A stretch of DNA of 64,000 bases. Origin: an uncultured Prevotellaceae bacterium (GTDB taxonomy: Bacteria > Bacteroidota > Bacteroidia > Bacteroidales > Bacteroidaceae). The translations under genes and the position numbers were made by a program. Location of the stretch: the NCBI GenBank assembly GCA_900316975.1, contig ONFA01000013.1, forward strand, positions 1 through 64,000, read 5' to 3'. Below the pieces are notes generated by a model. It saw only the letters and a list, made by a program, of their open reading frames with translations. It had not been told where the DNA came from and made no database searches. Each line of letters starts with the position of its first letter. Position 1 is the stretch's first letter. This document shows, piece by piece, positions 17,298-25,806 of this stretch.

Positions 17298-18491
17298 TTA
17301 CTTAATGCCTAACTTCTTTGCAATGGTCTTTGGAATGGCATCCTTGTGAATAAGGATATTCATGGTCTTGTATGCAACGAAGGCTTTAGAAGCATACCAA
17401 ACGCCATTGTACTTGTAGTCTGTGCCCCATGAGTTTTTCACCATGAAGTACTCCTTGCCGTTTTGATCCTTGGCAATGCCGTAAATGAGCATGCCGTGGT
17501 CATCGGTCGTCTCCCAGTTATCGTATGCTTCCTGACGCATCTCTTGAGTGACAGTGATTTCAGGCCAAGGCCGTGCGGTGTAGGCTGCACGGTTGTTGAT
17601 GCCTCCTGTGTTGCCAAACCAACGGACGTAGTCGCTGCCATCAGTGTCCTTGGCCTTTTTGAGGTCAGGGCATACAGCGATGCCTTCGCGTGAAAAGCCG
17701 TTCTCGCTGACATCGGCACCCCATGCGAAGGTGTAGCCGTTCTTCACTGCTGACTCCATCACCTCCATGAACTCGTCGAGCGGCAGGTTGTAGGAGAGGC
17801 CCCAGCGCCAATTGTCCTGTACTTCGATGACGAACTGCTCATAGAAGGGGTGATGGCTGAAGGAGGTGAGGCTTACGTAGTCGTCCATGTTGAGTCCTGT
17901 TGATGCCATGAAAGACTGTGGAGTGTAGGTCTTGCCGTTGTAGGTGAAAGTGGTGGGTGTCTCGCCCAAATAGGTGTCAAGTGTTGCATTGATGGGTTTG
18001 AACCAGATGGGGGAGAGTTTCTTCTGCTTGCTGTCAGCCACAGCCTTTACCATTGGCGTGAGGATGGAGAAGAACTCTGTGAAGTTGGGCAGTGAATCAC
18101 CTTGAAGTGTACCAGGTTCTGGCATGGCAGACTGAGGAATCATGCCATAGTGTTTCATGCAATACACGCAGTCGTAGAAGGAGCCGCCTTGGCTGAAGTC
18201 CATGTCGCCATGCAGACGCACAGTTGCCTTGGCGCGGTCCTCGTAGGTCTTGTGGGCAAGATACATCTCGGAGAAGTCCCATTCGCCTTTGCCCATACGG
18301 AGCAGTTCTGCCTCGAAGAAACCGAGTGAGGAGAATGCCCAGCATGTGCCAGAGTTGTTTTGGTTTTTTGTAGATGTGATGGGGTTTTCCTTTACGACGG
18401 TGAATTGGAAGCCTTCGTCTTTCTTTTCCTCTTGCGCGAAGAGGCTGGTGCCGAGCATCAAGAGCACGACGAATAATGATGTCTTTTTCAT
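17298..18491 (-). CDS. Exported C1-family (bleomycin hydrolase-like) cysteine peptidase
   Basis: This 397-residue papain-fold peptidase of the C1B/PepC type starts with a signal peptide (cleavage near residue 20). Catalytic C50 is in NNSGTCWAFSS, H332 in TTDDHGMLIYG, and N353 in VKNSWGTD, so the Cys-His-Asn triad is complete. Family members trim peptides as aminopeptidases; a signal peptide places this one in the periplasm or outside, unlike cytosolic PepC. It begins about 60 bases after the end of the prolidase-like gene on the same strand, so the two peptidases may be cotranscribed. No inhibitor or propeptide signature was noticed. Confidence 0.92.
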   Translation of the reverse strand: MKKTSLFVVLLMLGTSLFAQEEKKDEGFQFTVVKENPITSTKNQNNSGTCWAFSSLGFFEAELLRMGKGEWDFSEMYLAHKTYEDRAKATVRLHGDMDFSQGGSFYDCVYCMKHYGMIPQSAMPEPGTLQGDSLPNFTEFFSILTPMVKAVADSKQKKLSPIWFKPINATLDTYLGETPTTFTYNGKTYTPQSFMASTGLNMDDYVSLTSFSHHPFYEQFVIEVQDNWRWGLSYNLPLDEFMEVMESAVKNGYTFAWGADVSENGFSREGIAVCPDLKKAKDTDGSDYVRWFGNTGGINNRAAYTARPWPEITVTQEMRQEAYDNWETTDDHGMLIYGIAKDQNGKEYFMVKNSWGTDYKYNGVWYASKAFVAYKTMNILIHKDAIPKTIAKKLGIK

Positions 18492-18550
18492 ATTGAGTTA
18501 TTTAAGTGATTTTGTTTTTAGAAGATTTGTCGAAATTGTGATGTTGATAA

Positions 18551-19945
18551 TTAATCTTTTTTGATGAACTCCTCCACGTCGTCGATGTGGTAGGGAATGA
18601 TGTTGTCACCGATGATTCGGCATCCCGTTTCTGTGATGAGGATGTCATCCTCCAGCCGTACTCCACCGAAGTTGCGGAAAGGTTCGATGGCTTCGTAGTT
18701 GATGAAACTCTTGTGCATGCCTTGACCTTTCCATAAGTCGATGAGGTGGGGGATGAAGTAAATGCCAGGCTCGTCGGTCATGACAAAGCCTACCTGCAGT
18801 CGGCGGCCACAGCGCAGGCAGTTGAGGCCGAATTGCGTGGAAGGTTGAACTTCGTCATCGAACCCTACGTAATTCTGTCCGAGACCTTCCATGTCGTGTA
18901 CGTCAAGTCCCATCATGTGTCCGAGTCCGTGTGGCATGAACAAGGCATGTGCCCCTTGGCGTACAGCCTCTTCTGTGTCACCTTTCATCAGTCCGATGGC
19001 TTTCAGGTGGTCGGTGATGATGTGGCAGGCTCCGAGGTGCATGTCAAGCCACTTTACACCTGGCTTGGCATTGGTTATCACCCAATCGTGGGCTGCTTCT
19101 ACAGCATGGTAGATATCGCGCTGTTGTTGGGTGAACTTGCCGGAGATAGGTGTGACGCGTGTGTTGTCGGAGCAGTAGTTCTCTTTGCTTTCAGCACCTG
19201 CGTCGCACAGCATCAGCCTACCTGCTTCCAAAGGTGTGTGGCTGGGAAATCCGTGTTGTATTTCCCCGTGCATGGATAGGATGGATTGGAAGGAGTAGCG
19301 GTCACCAAGGCTCATGGCAATGCCTTCGATGACTCCTGCAATATATTTTTCCGTCACTCCTGGAGAACAAAGTTTTTGTGCTGTCGTGTGCATCTTGTAA
19401 CCAATGTCTGCAGCCTGTTTCAGTTCTGTTATCTCTTCGGGCTGCTTAATGGCACGCATGTCCACAATGGCTTTGATGAGTTTGACCGATGCTTTTTCCT
19501 TGGTTTGCAAAGGGTGAATGCCCACGAGGTCGGATAGTTGAATCATCAGGTCGTGTCGACACTGAGGTACAAAGTGGATGGTTTGTCCCTTTGCTTTGGC
19601 TGCGTCAATCACATTCTTCAGTTCTTTCATTGGGGCTGTTGAAAACACGCCCACTTCGGCTGCAAGGTCGCTGACCGATGGCACATAGCCAAACCAGATG
19701 ATGTCGTCGATGTCGATGTCATTGCCAAAGATATACTCTTTGTCGTTATCAATGTCGATGACTCCGACAAGCCCTTCTCGTTTCTGTCCGAAATAGTACA
19801 AGAAACAACTATCCTGCCGGAAACGGTATGGGTTTCCTGCATAATTGTTAGGTGCATCGTTGTTGCCCAACAACAGGATGATTCCTTCGCCAACACGTCT
19901 CTTCAGTTCGGCCCGTCGTTGTACATATATTTCTTTTGTGAACAT
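18551..19945 (-). CDS. pepP: Xaa-Pro aminopeptidase / aminopeptidase P (M24B)
   Basis: This 464-residue dimetal peptidase removes N-terminal residues before proline. The N-terminal AMP_N domain (from MFTKEIYVQRRAELKRRV) is followed by the pita-bread catalytic domain. Its metal ligands are visible: two aspartates in MLCDAGAESKENYCSDNTR, histidine in HGLGHMMGLDVHD, and glutamates in MTDEPGIYF and GGVRLEDD. The frame extends 14 codons upstream, but the family start is the methionine at 19945, 31 bases after a promoter box. No signal peptide is seen, so it acts in the cytosol. Confidence 0.93.
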   Translation of the reverse strand: MFTKEIYVQRRAELKRRVGEGIILLLGNNDAPNNYAGNPYRFRQDSCFLYYFGQKREGLVGVIDIDNDKEYIFGNDIDIDDIIWFGYVPSVSDLAAEVGVFSTAPMKELKNVIDAAKAKGQTIHFVPQCRHDLMIQLSDLVGIHPLQTKEKASVKLIKAIVDMRAIKQPEEITELKQAADIGYKMHTTAQKLCSPGVTEKYIAGVIEGIAMSLGDRYSFQSILSMHGEIQHGFPSHTPLEAGRLMLCDAGAESKENYCSDNTRVTPISGKFTQQQRDIYHAVEAAHDWVITNAKPGVKWLDMHLGACHIITDHLKAIGLMKGDTEEAVRQGAHALFMPHGLGHMMGLDVHDMEGLGQNYVGFDDEVQPSTQFGLNCLRCGRRLQVGFVMTDEPGIYFIPHLIDLWKGQGMHKSFINYEAIEPFRNFGGVRLEDDILITETGCRIIGDNIIPYHIDDVEEFIKKD

Positions 19946-19976
19946 ATAGGTTAATTGTTTTTTAGATGTGTGAGTG

Positions 19977-19984
19977 CAAAGATA
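19977..19984 (-). promoter_or_regulatory. Promoter -7 box for pepP
   Basis: TATCTTTG on the minus strand lies 31 bases before the pepP ATG. It sits just beyond the 3' end of the lipoprotein gene. Confidence 0.6.
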
Positions 19985-20000
19985 CAATTTTTTTTGTTTC

Positions 20001-20627
20001 TCATCTCATTCCCAGTTCATGTTTTTTGGATTCGTACTTGCTTTTCAAGGTCTGAGCCAGTTGTTTGACTTCTGGAATGCTTTTGCTGTTTTGTTCCACG
20101 CAGAGATAGATGTAGTCCAGATTGCGCAACACACCGAGCCGGCAGTCCTCAAACCTGTACATGTCTTGGTTCGATTTCACCTTGTCGATACCCTTTATCA
20201 TGTCGTTCAGATTGGCGATGATGCCACTGGCAGGCACTTCATACGTTTGGCATGCCTTTCTGTATGCATCGTCTGCCGCAGCCTTATGGCTCTGTACGTG
20301 TGATTTCTCTTGGCTGTTGAGTCCATTTATGTCGCGTTGGAGCGTTTCGATGGCGAGGATGTATTGCTTTTTCGCGCTGATTAGTCCTTCGGGCGATAGC
20401 ACTTCTGTCAGTCGTGATGTGGCAATGTCAAAGTTGTTGCAGATGACGGCGCATTCTTTTCCCACGTGCTCTTTCTCCACAATGCTGTCAGCCAATAGTT
20501 CCTCCCAAGTGGGAGCTTTTTCATATTCCTCCAGATAGGTGTTTCCTGTGTTCTTGTTCTGTTTTTCTTCGCATGATGCCATCATCAGTACAAGTATGGC
20601 GAGGAGATAGGGGAGTGTTTTCTTCAT
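20001..20627 (-). CDS. Lipoprotein of unknown function
   Basis: This 208-residue protein has a lipoprotein signal with the lipobox MMASC, lipidated cysteine C19. The mature part is mostly helical with charged heptad-like stretches (KSKYESKKHELGMR at the C-terminus), suggesting an alpha-helical bundle facing the periplasm. No known domain is recognised. It lies downstream of rpsA on the same strand but behind a terminator, and upstream of pepP, which has its own promoter box. Confidence 0.8.
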   Translation of the reverse strand: MKKTLPYLLAILVLMMASCEEKQNKNTGNTYLEEYEKAPTWEELLADSIVEKEHVGKECAVICNNFDIATSRLTEVLSPEGLISAKKQYILAIETLQRDINGLNSQEKSHVQSHKAAADDAYRKACQTYEVPASGIIANLNDMIKGIDKVKSNQDMYRFEDCRLGVLRNLDYIYLCVEQNSKSIPEVKQLAQTLKSKYESKKHELGMR

Positions 20628-20674
20628 CTGTTGACTCCTTATATATTATATAATAATGTGTAAGAGTAGAAAAG

Positions 20675-20708
20675 AAGGGACATATCCTTGTGGACATGTC
20701 CCTTGGGT
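20675..20708 (-). terminator. Terminator of rpsA
   Basis: AAGGGACAT (20675-20683) pairs with ATGTCCCTT (20696-20704). On the minus strand a T-rich stretch (CTTTTCT) follows. It lies 27 bases after the rpsA stop. Confidence 0.7.
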
Positions 20709-20731
20709 ATGTTAGTGTAAGTACGAATCCA

Positions 20732-22528
20732 TTATTCTTTTGCGTCGTCCATCTTCTCTTTCAGAGCAGCGAGAGCGTCGATGTCGCCGAGAGAAGTAGA
20801 TGCTGCCACGTTCTTGATGACAGGAGCCTGTTCCTTCTGTGGACGGCTTGCCTTCTTGGCTGCAGCCTCAGCCTTCTTGGCTGCCTTAGCCTCTGCACGG
20901 GCAACATCTTCGAAGATGCGTGAGTGAGAGAGGATGATGCGCTTTGCATCCTTGTTGAACTCGATCACCTTGAATTCGAGTGTCTCGCCAAGTTGTGCCT
21001 GGCTGCCATCTTCCTTTACAAGATGCTTTGGAGTGGCAAAACCTTCTACACCACCTTCGAGTGCGATGACTGCACCCTTGTCAAGCACCTCAATCACTTT
21101 ACCCTCATGGATGGAGTCTTGAGTGAACTGCTCCTCGAACTTGTCCCAAGGATTGTCTTCGAGTTGCTTGTGACCGAGAGAGAGACGGCGGTTCTCCTTG
21201 TCGATGTCGAGCACCTGTACTTCGATTGGCTCGCCAATCTTTGTGAACTCTGATGGGTGCTTTACCTTCTTTGTCCAAGAGAGGTCGCTGATGTGGATAA
21301 GACCGTCAACACCTTCTTCAACTTCAACGAATACACCGAAGTTGGTGAAGTTGCGAACCTTGGCTGTGTGCTTGCTGCCAACAGGATACTTCTCTTCAAT
21401 CTTCTCCCATGGGTCTTCTTTGAGCTGCTTCACTCCGAGTGACATCTTACGCTCCTCGCGATCGAGTGTGAGGATGACAGCGTCCACTTCGTCGCCTACC
21501 TTCATGAACTCCTGTGCAGAGTGGAGGTGTGCGCTCCAAGACATCTCAGAAACGTGGATAAGACCTTCTACGCCAGGTGCAATCTCAATGAATGCGCCGT
21601 AGTCTGCCATCACAACAACCTTACCATGTACCTTGTCGCCTACCTTGAGGTTAGGATCGAGGGCATCCCATGGGTGTGGAGTGAGTTGCTTCAGACCGAG
21701 GGCAATGCGCTTTTTCTCGTCGTCGAAGTCGATGATTACCACATTGAGTTTCTGGTCGAGTTGTACAATTTCCTTTGGATCGCTCACGCGGCCCCAAGAA
21801 AGGTCTGTGATATGGATGAGACCGTCAACACCACCGAGGTCGATGAATACACCGTAGTTGGTGATGTTCTTGACTGTACCTTCAAGAATCTGACCCTTCT
21901 CGAGTTTGGAGATGATTTCCTTCTTCTGCTGTTCAAGTTCAGCCTCGATGAGAGCCTTGTGGCTAACAACCACGTTGCGGAATTCTTGATTGATTTTCAC
22001 AATCTTGAACTCCATGGTCTTGCCAACGAATGTATCGTAGTCGCGGATTGGTTTCACGTCGATTTGAGAACCAGGAAGGAATGCCTCTGTGCCAAACACA
22101 TCGACAATCATACCACCCTTTGTGCGGCACTTCACGAAGCCCTGTACGATTTCGTCGTTCTCCAGTGCTGCGTTTACGCGCTCCCAAGAACGAGCCTGGC
22201 GAGCTCTCTTGTGAGAAAGCACCAACTGACCCTTCTTGTCTTCTTGATTCTCAATATAAACCTCAACGGTGTCACCCACCTTGAGGTCGGGAGCATAACG
22301 GAACTCGCTACGTGCGATAACGCCCTCGCTCTTGTAGCCGATGTTGACAACTACCTCGCGGTCGTTGATGGCAGTGACGGTGCCGTCCACCACCTCGTTG
22401 TCGTTCACGTTGTTAAGTGTGCCTTCGTAGGCAGCTTTCTGAGCGGCTTTGTCAGCTGCGCTCACGCCATCGTTCTCGAATGCTTCCCAATCGAAACCTT
22501 CCAGCGGTTTAATGTCTTTAGTTTCCAT
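20732..22528 (-). CDS. rpsA: 30S ribosomal protein S1
   Basis: S1 (598 residues) binds mRNA and helps load it on the 30S subunit. Six S1/OB-fold repeats can be traced. The clearest share the YGVFIDLG/YGAFIEIA/FGVFVEVE strand followed by GLIHISDLSW-like loops (near residues 215-245, 300-330 and 385-415). The C-terminal tail is rich in Ala and Lys (AKAAKKAEAAAKKA) and ends in an acidic stretch, a Bacteroidetes trait. In this phylum, where most genes lack Shine-Dalgarno sequences, S1 should be central to initiation. A canonical promoter gives a leader of about 90 bases. Confidence 0.97.
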   Translation of the reverse strand: METKDIKPLEGFDWEAFENDGVSAADKAAQKAAYEGTLNNVNDNEVVDGTVTAINDREVVVNIGYKSEGVIARSEFRYAPDLKVGDTVEVYIENQEDKKGQLVLSHKRARQARSWERVNAALENDEIVQGFVKCRTKGGMIVDVFGTEAFLPGSQIDVKPIRDYDTFVGKTMEFKIVKINQEFRNVVVSHKALIEAELEQQKKEIISKLEKGQILEGTVKNITNYGVFIDLGGVDGLIHITDLSWGRVSDPKEIVQLDQKLNVVIIDFDDEKKRIALGLKQLTPHPWDALDPNLKVGDKVHGKVVVMADYGAFIEIAPGVEGLIHVSEMSWSAHLHSAQEFMKVGDEVDAVILTLDREERKMSLGVKQLKEDPWEKIEEKYPVGSKHTAKVRNFTNFGVFVEVEEGVDGLIHISDLSWTKKVKHPSEFTKIGEPIEVQVLDIDKENRRLSLGHKQLEDNPWDKFEEQFTQDSIHEGKVIEVLDKGAVIALEGGVEGFATPKHLVKEDGSQAQLGETLEFKVIEFNKDAKRIILSHSRIFEDVARAEAKAAKKAEAAAKKASRPQKEQAPVIKNVAASTSLGDIDALAALKEKMDDAKE

Positions 22529-22605
22529 AAATAATAAAAGTAGTTTGTTTTAATTAATAAAGTTAGACATTATGTTGATAAAATCTAATTTCATGTCAAA
22601 GGGCT

Positions 22606-22932
22606 TTAATCCCAAAACGGCTGCAAAGATACGAATAAGTGAGCACATAACCAAAAAAAAAGATTTTTTTGTTGATTTTGTCGGACGAAAATACTTTCGA
22701 AGTGGTCAAAGTTGATGATTTTCTGTTTGATATCTAAGAAAAGAGATGCTTTTTCCGCAAGTTGCGATTTCTTGAATTTGCTGGGTGTCTTTTCCGTCAG
22801 TTTCATGAAAGTGCGGCGGAAGGTGGAGATGCTGTTGAAGCCGCTTTCGTAGGCGGTATGCTCCAAAGTGAGTTCTGGGTGCTCCTTCATGAGCGACAGG
22901 CTCGTATGCCCGATGGGTTGGGCTGCATGTCT
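22606..22932 (-). pseudogene. Relic of an AraC/XylS-type regulator (C-terminal HTH only)
   Basis: The minus-strand frame contains LTLEHTAYESGFNSISTFRR followed by TFMKLTEKTPSKFKKS. This is unmistakably the second helix-turn-helix and C-terminal helix of an AraC-family activator. An in-frame stop at 22933-22935 cuts it off, and no upstream frame supplies the first HTH or a sensor domain. Downstream the frame runs on for about 50 AT-rich residues through the rpsA promoter rather than ending normally. It is most simply the 3' remnant of a decayed regulator. Confidence 0.75.
22624..22655 (-). promoter_or_regulatory. rpsA promoter
   Basis: On the minus strand TTTG (22652-22655), 20 bases, TATCTTTG (22624-22631) match the Bacteroidetes consensus. 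The promoter overlaps the 3' part of the AraC relic. Confidence 0.8.
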
Positions 22933-22999
22933 TCATCGATTGTGGTGATGGAAGATTGTGGCAAAGCCCACTTTTCGTCTGGGGCATTTCCAAAGCCTC

Positions 23000-23050
23000 A
23001 AAAACGACATGCCCCACGTCGGTCGGGCGACGTGGGGCACGTCGGTTTTT
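23000..23050 (-). terminator. Terminator of the kdgK-to-GH43 run
   Basis: A strong GC-rich stem, GCCCCACGTC (23011-23020) with GACGTGGGGC (23028-23037), is extended by AAAACGAC/GTCGGTTTT. It ends in TTTTT on the minus strand, 7 bases after the GH43 stop. T runs on both sides could make it work in either direction. Confidence 0.85.
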
Positions 23051-23056
23051 GGGGTG

Positions 23057-24121
23057 TTATAATACTTCTCCGAGCACGGGCCAATCATCCTTGTCAAAAT
23101 GCATCTTGCGAAGGAAGATTTTGGCTTGTCCGTTGCGTTCTTTCTCGTAGGCATGGGAGAGGAAGTACCATTGTCCGTCAAACTGATAGGCGGAGTTGTG
23201 TCCTACTCCGAAAAACTCGCTGTTGGGACCGATGAGGGTGTCGCCTCCGCCTTTTTCCATAGGTCGTCCCTTCTTGTCAACATAGGGTCCTGTGACCTTC
23301 TTGCTTCTGCCTACAACGGTGCGGTAGGTGCTGCGCTCTCCGCGGCAGCAGTAGTCGAAACTGACGAAAAGGTAGTAGTATTTGCCGTGGCGAATGATGA
23401 AAGGTGCTTCGACAGCATTGTCGCCCGCTTCGATTGTGTCGTTGCCTTCGATGGTGTAGTGTGCGATGTTGTCAATTTCGGCGAGGGTGACTTTTCTGCC
23501 CACACGCCTTGAGATGGTCTTGGGTTTGCCTATAGGGGTTTTGAAGTCTTTCTTCAATTGGACGAGTTGAATTCCGTCCCAGAAGGACCCGAAGGTAAGC
23601 CAGGGGGTGCCTTTCTCATCGACAATGAGGTTGGGGTCGATGGCGTTGTAGGCATCCTTGTGCTGGTGAGATACGATGACACACCCTTGGTCTTCCCATT
23701 TGTAGTCGGGCGAGGTTGGGTCGAGGGTCTTGTTTGTGGCAAGCCCGATGGCTGAACCGTTCTTGCCGAAGGTTGAGCAGGAGTAGTACATGAGCCATTT
23801 CCCGTCATGTTTGCTTATGTCTGGTGCCCAGGTGTGCCCGCGGTAACCTCGTACAGAGCCGGTTGCCCATTGGGGTATGGGGGATAGCACGGACTTTTCG
23901 GGTTGCCAACTCTTCATGTCGGCTGACGAGATGCAGCCGATGCCCATGCCTGTGGAGAAGATGTAGTAGCGTCCGTCTTCGCCCCGTGCCATGACGGGGT
24001 CGTGCACGTCGGGGTGTTCGGTGTCGAAGTGAAAACGAGGACGTCGTTGTGTCTGTTCTCCCTCTTGTGCTGCCGTCTGAATGGTAAGCGCAGCAAACAG
24101 AATTATCAGTAAATGTTTCAT
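23057..24121 (-). CDS. Secreted GH43 family arabinan endo-1,5-alpha-arabinosidase-like enzyme
   Basis: This 354-residue five-bladed beta-propeller glycosidase has a signal peptide (cleavage near residue 18). The three GH43 carboxylates are visible: base aspartate in VHDPVMARG, pKa-modulating aspartate in NAIDPNLIV, and acid glutamate in NAVEAPFII. The HTWAPDISKHDGKW motif and the single-domain length fit endo-arabinanases that cut alpha-1,5-arabinan of pectin side chains. It is the last gene of the run starting at kdgK, 58 bases after prmA, and is closed by a strong terminator. Location in the periplasm or outer surface cannot be distinguished. Confidence 0.9.
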   Translation of the reverse strand: MKHLLIILFAALTIQTAAQEGEQTQRRPRFHFDTEHPDVHDPVMARGEDGRYYIFSTGMGIGCISSADMKSWQPEKSVLSPIPQWATGSVRGYRGHTWAPDISKHDGKWLMYYSCSTFGKNGSAIGLATNKTLDPTSPDYKWEDQGCVIVSHQHKDAYNAIDPNLIVDEKGTPWLTFGSFWDGIQLVQLKKDFKTPIGKPKTISRRVGRKVTLAEIDNIAHYTIEGNDTIEAGDNAVEAPFIIRHGKYYYLFVSFDYCCRGERSTYRTVVGRSKKVTGPYVDKKGRPMEKGGGDTLIGPNSEFFGVGHNSAYQFDGQWYFLSHAYEKERNGQAKIFLRKMHFDKDDWPVLGEVL

Positions 24122-24179
24122 TTTGTTAGTTGTTGTAAATTAATAGGTTAATAAATAATAATGAATATTTTGTGGCAGT

Positions 24180-24971
24180 TTAGGCTTTGCGAAGAACTAT
24201 TACAGCCCAGTTGTTTTTTTTGACGGTCTTAATAGTGAATAGTTTATTCAGAGTTGCCACTTCTTGCATGTCGGGGACATCGTCGACAAAGAACCCCGAG
24301 ATGATGAGGGTGCCACCAGGCATGAGGTGTTGTACGTAGATAGGCATGTCGGTGGTGAGAATGTTCTTGTGGATGTTGGCAACGATGGTGTCGAACATTC
24401 CTTCGATGGCGGAAGCGTCACCGAGCAATACTAACACATTATTTATATTATTAAGCGAGAAATTTTCGAGAGCATTCGTCACGCTGAACTCGTCGATGTC
24501 GATGGCTACCACCTCTTTTGCCCCTTGTTTTGCCATGGCGATGCCAAGCACACCCGTGCCGGTGCCCATGTCAAGCACTCGTTGAGAGGTGAAGTCTTCT
24601 TTCAGTAAAAGTGAGGTGAGTTGGTAAGTCGTGTCGTGGGAACCTGAGCCAAATGCCATGCGTGGGTTGAGGCGGATGCCGAACTCACGTTCGAGAATGG
24701 GGTCGAAACTGTTTTGCTCCCATTCGGCATTCCAGTCTTGGTCCTCCAACTGGTGGAGGGTATAGGTGAAAGTGGCTTCGGGAATGGCTATGGTGCCGAG
24801 TGTGGCACGGAAGTCCTTTTCGTCGAAATTGTCTTGGAGAATGTATGCCTTGATGCCCGTGTCTGTCATTTCGAAGGAATCGAAGCCTGCTTCGTTGAGT
24901 ATGGCGGTGAGGATGTCACAGGTCGCTTCGGAGTAGGGGGTGGCAATGATGTCAGCGTAGAGGTAGCGCAT
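24180..24971 (-). CDS. prmA: Ribosomal protein L11 methyltransferase
   Basis: PrmA (263 residues) trimethylates lysines and the N-terminus of ribosomal protein L11 using SAM. The N-terminal substrate-recognition domain is followed by the Rossmann methyltransferase core. The core shows the family signature RMAFGSGSHDTT (usual form AFGTGTHPTT), motif I VLDMGTGTGVLGIA, and VVAIDIDEFSV and VANIHKNIL. It starts 16 bases after the GH25 gene, inside a minus-strand run with carbohydrate genes. That neighbourhood is not functionally obvious and probably reflects shared transcription only. Confidence 0.94.
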   Translation of the reverse strand: MRYLYADIIATPYSEATCDILTAILNEAGFDSFEMTDTGIKAYILQDNFDEKDFRATLGTIAIPEATFTYTLHQLEDQDWNAEWEQNSFDPILEREFGIRLNPRMAFGSGSHDTTYQLTSLLLKEDFTSQRVLDMGTGTGVLGIAMAKQGAKEVVAIDIDEFSVTNALENFSLNNINNVLVLLGDASAIEGMFDTIVANIHKNILTTDMPIYVQHLMPGGTLIISGFFVDDVPDMQEVATLNKLFTIKTVKKNNWAVIVLRKA

Positions 24972-24987
24972 GGTGAGTCTTTGGGAG

Positions 24988-25806
24988 TTAGTCTTTTTCC
25001 TTGATGGTCATGTCCATGAGGTCCTGGTAATCTCCCCTGAACACATTGATGTCGACGTCGCCTTTGATGCCGTCAACCTTGCCTACATCAGTATGTTGCC
25101 AGAATGCCCATTCACCCTTGTATTCGAGCGAATCAACATAATAGTGGGCTATCCAGTAGGGGTAACGGTCAAACTCGGGTGTGTTGAGGTAGGAGGTGCG
25201 GAACTTGTAACCTGTATAGAGAATGGGGGTGACCCCGTAATGTTTTTCCACTATGTTCATCCAACTGAGCACTTCTCGTTGCAATTGTGCGGTGCTGTGA
25301 CCGCCTGTTTCCTCTACATCGAGCACGGGAGGCAGGTCGTGTTCTTCGAGTTGCACCATTTTGCAGAAGAACTTGGCTTGTGCCTTGCCCGAGGATGAGG
25401 GGCTGAAATAGTGGTAGGCGCCACGTACGATGTCGTTCTTTTTGGCGTTGTGGAAGTTTTGGTTGAAGTTCTCGTCCCATATGTCTGTACCCTCGGTGGC
25501 TTTCACGAAAATGAACGATACGGGGGTGCTTTGTATTTGCGCATTGCGCAGTTTGTTCCAGTCAATGTCGCCTTGATAGTGAGAGATGTCCAATCCGCGC
25601 ACTTTCCCATCGGGATAGGTTACATTGCCGTAGAGGGCTTTCCATCGGAATGAGTAGGGACCTACGAAAGTGTTGTAGAAGAAGGCTATGTATGCCACTA
25701 CGATAATGCCCAACGCGATCCATAAGACATAAGAAGGCACACGGCGAAGTGGGTTTCGTCGTGTGCCTTTCTTCTTGCGTTTTGTTGTCTTGCGTTTAGT
25801 TGGCAT
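24988..25806 (-). CDS. Membrane-anchored GH25 lysozyme
   Basis: This 272-residue N-acetylmuramidase has a very basic N-terminus (KRKTTKRKKKGTRR), a single membrane segment (about residues 27-45) and a GH25 barrel. The catalytic residues fit the family: D73 in RGLDISHYQGDIDW, and D163 and E165 in VLDVEETGGH. The domain should face the periplasm and cut the glycan backbone during wall remodelling. Its ATG directly abuts the pfp stop codon (zero gap), indicating translational coupling. Confidence 0.92.
   Translation of the reverse strand: MPTKRKTTKRKKKGTRRNPLRRVPSYVLWIALGIIVVAYIAFFYNTFVGPYSFRWKALYGNVTYPDGKVRGLDISHYQGDIDWNKLRNAQIQSTPVSFIFVKATEGTDIWDENFNQNFHNAKKNDIVRGAYHYFSPSSSGKAQAKFFCKMVQLEEHDLPPVLDVEETGGHSTAQLQREVLSWMNIVEKHYGVTPILYTGYKFRTSYLNTPEFDRYPYWIAHYYVDSLEYKGEWAFWQHTDVGKVDGIKGDVDINVFRGDYQDLMDMTIKEKD

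Noticed and set aside
21521-22534. 337-codon open frame opposite rpsA
   Set aside because: It is antisense to the S1 repeats with no recognisable domain; a by-product of rpsA codon use.
22762-23235. 157-codon plus-strand frame across the AraC relic and the GH43 3' end
   Set aside because: It runs antisense through a relic, a terminator hairpin and a real gene; composition is not protein-like.
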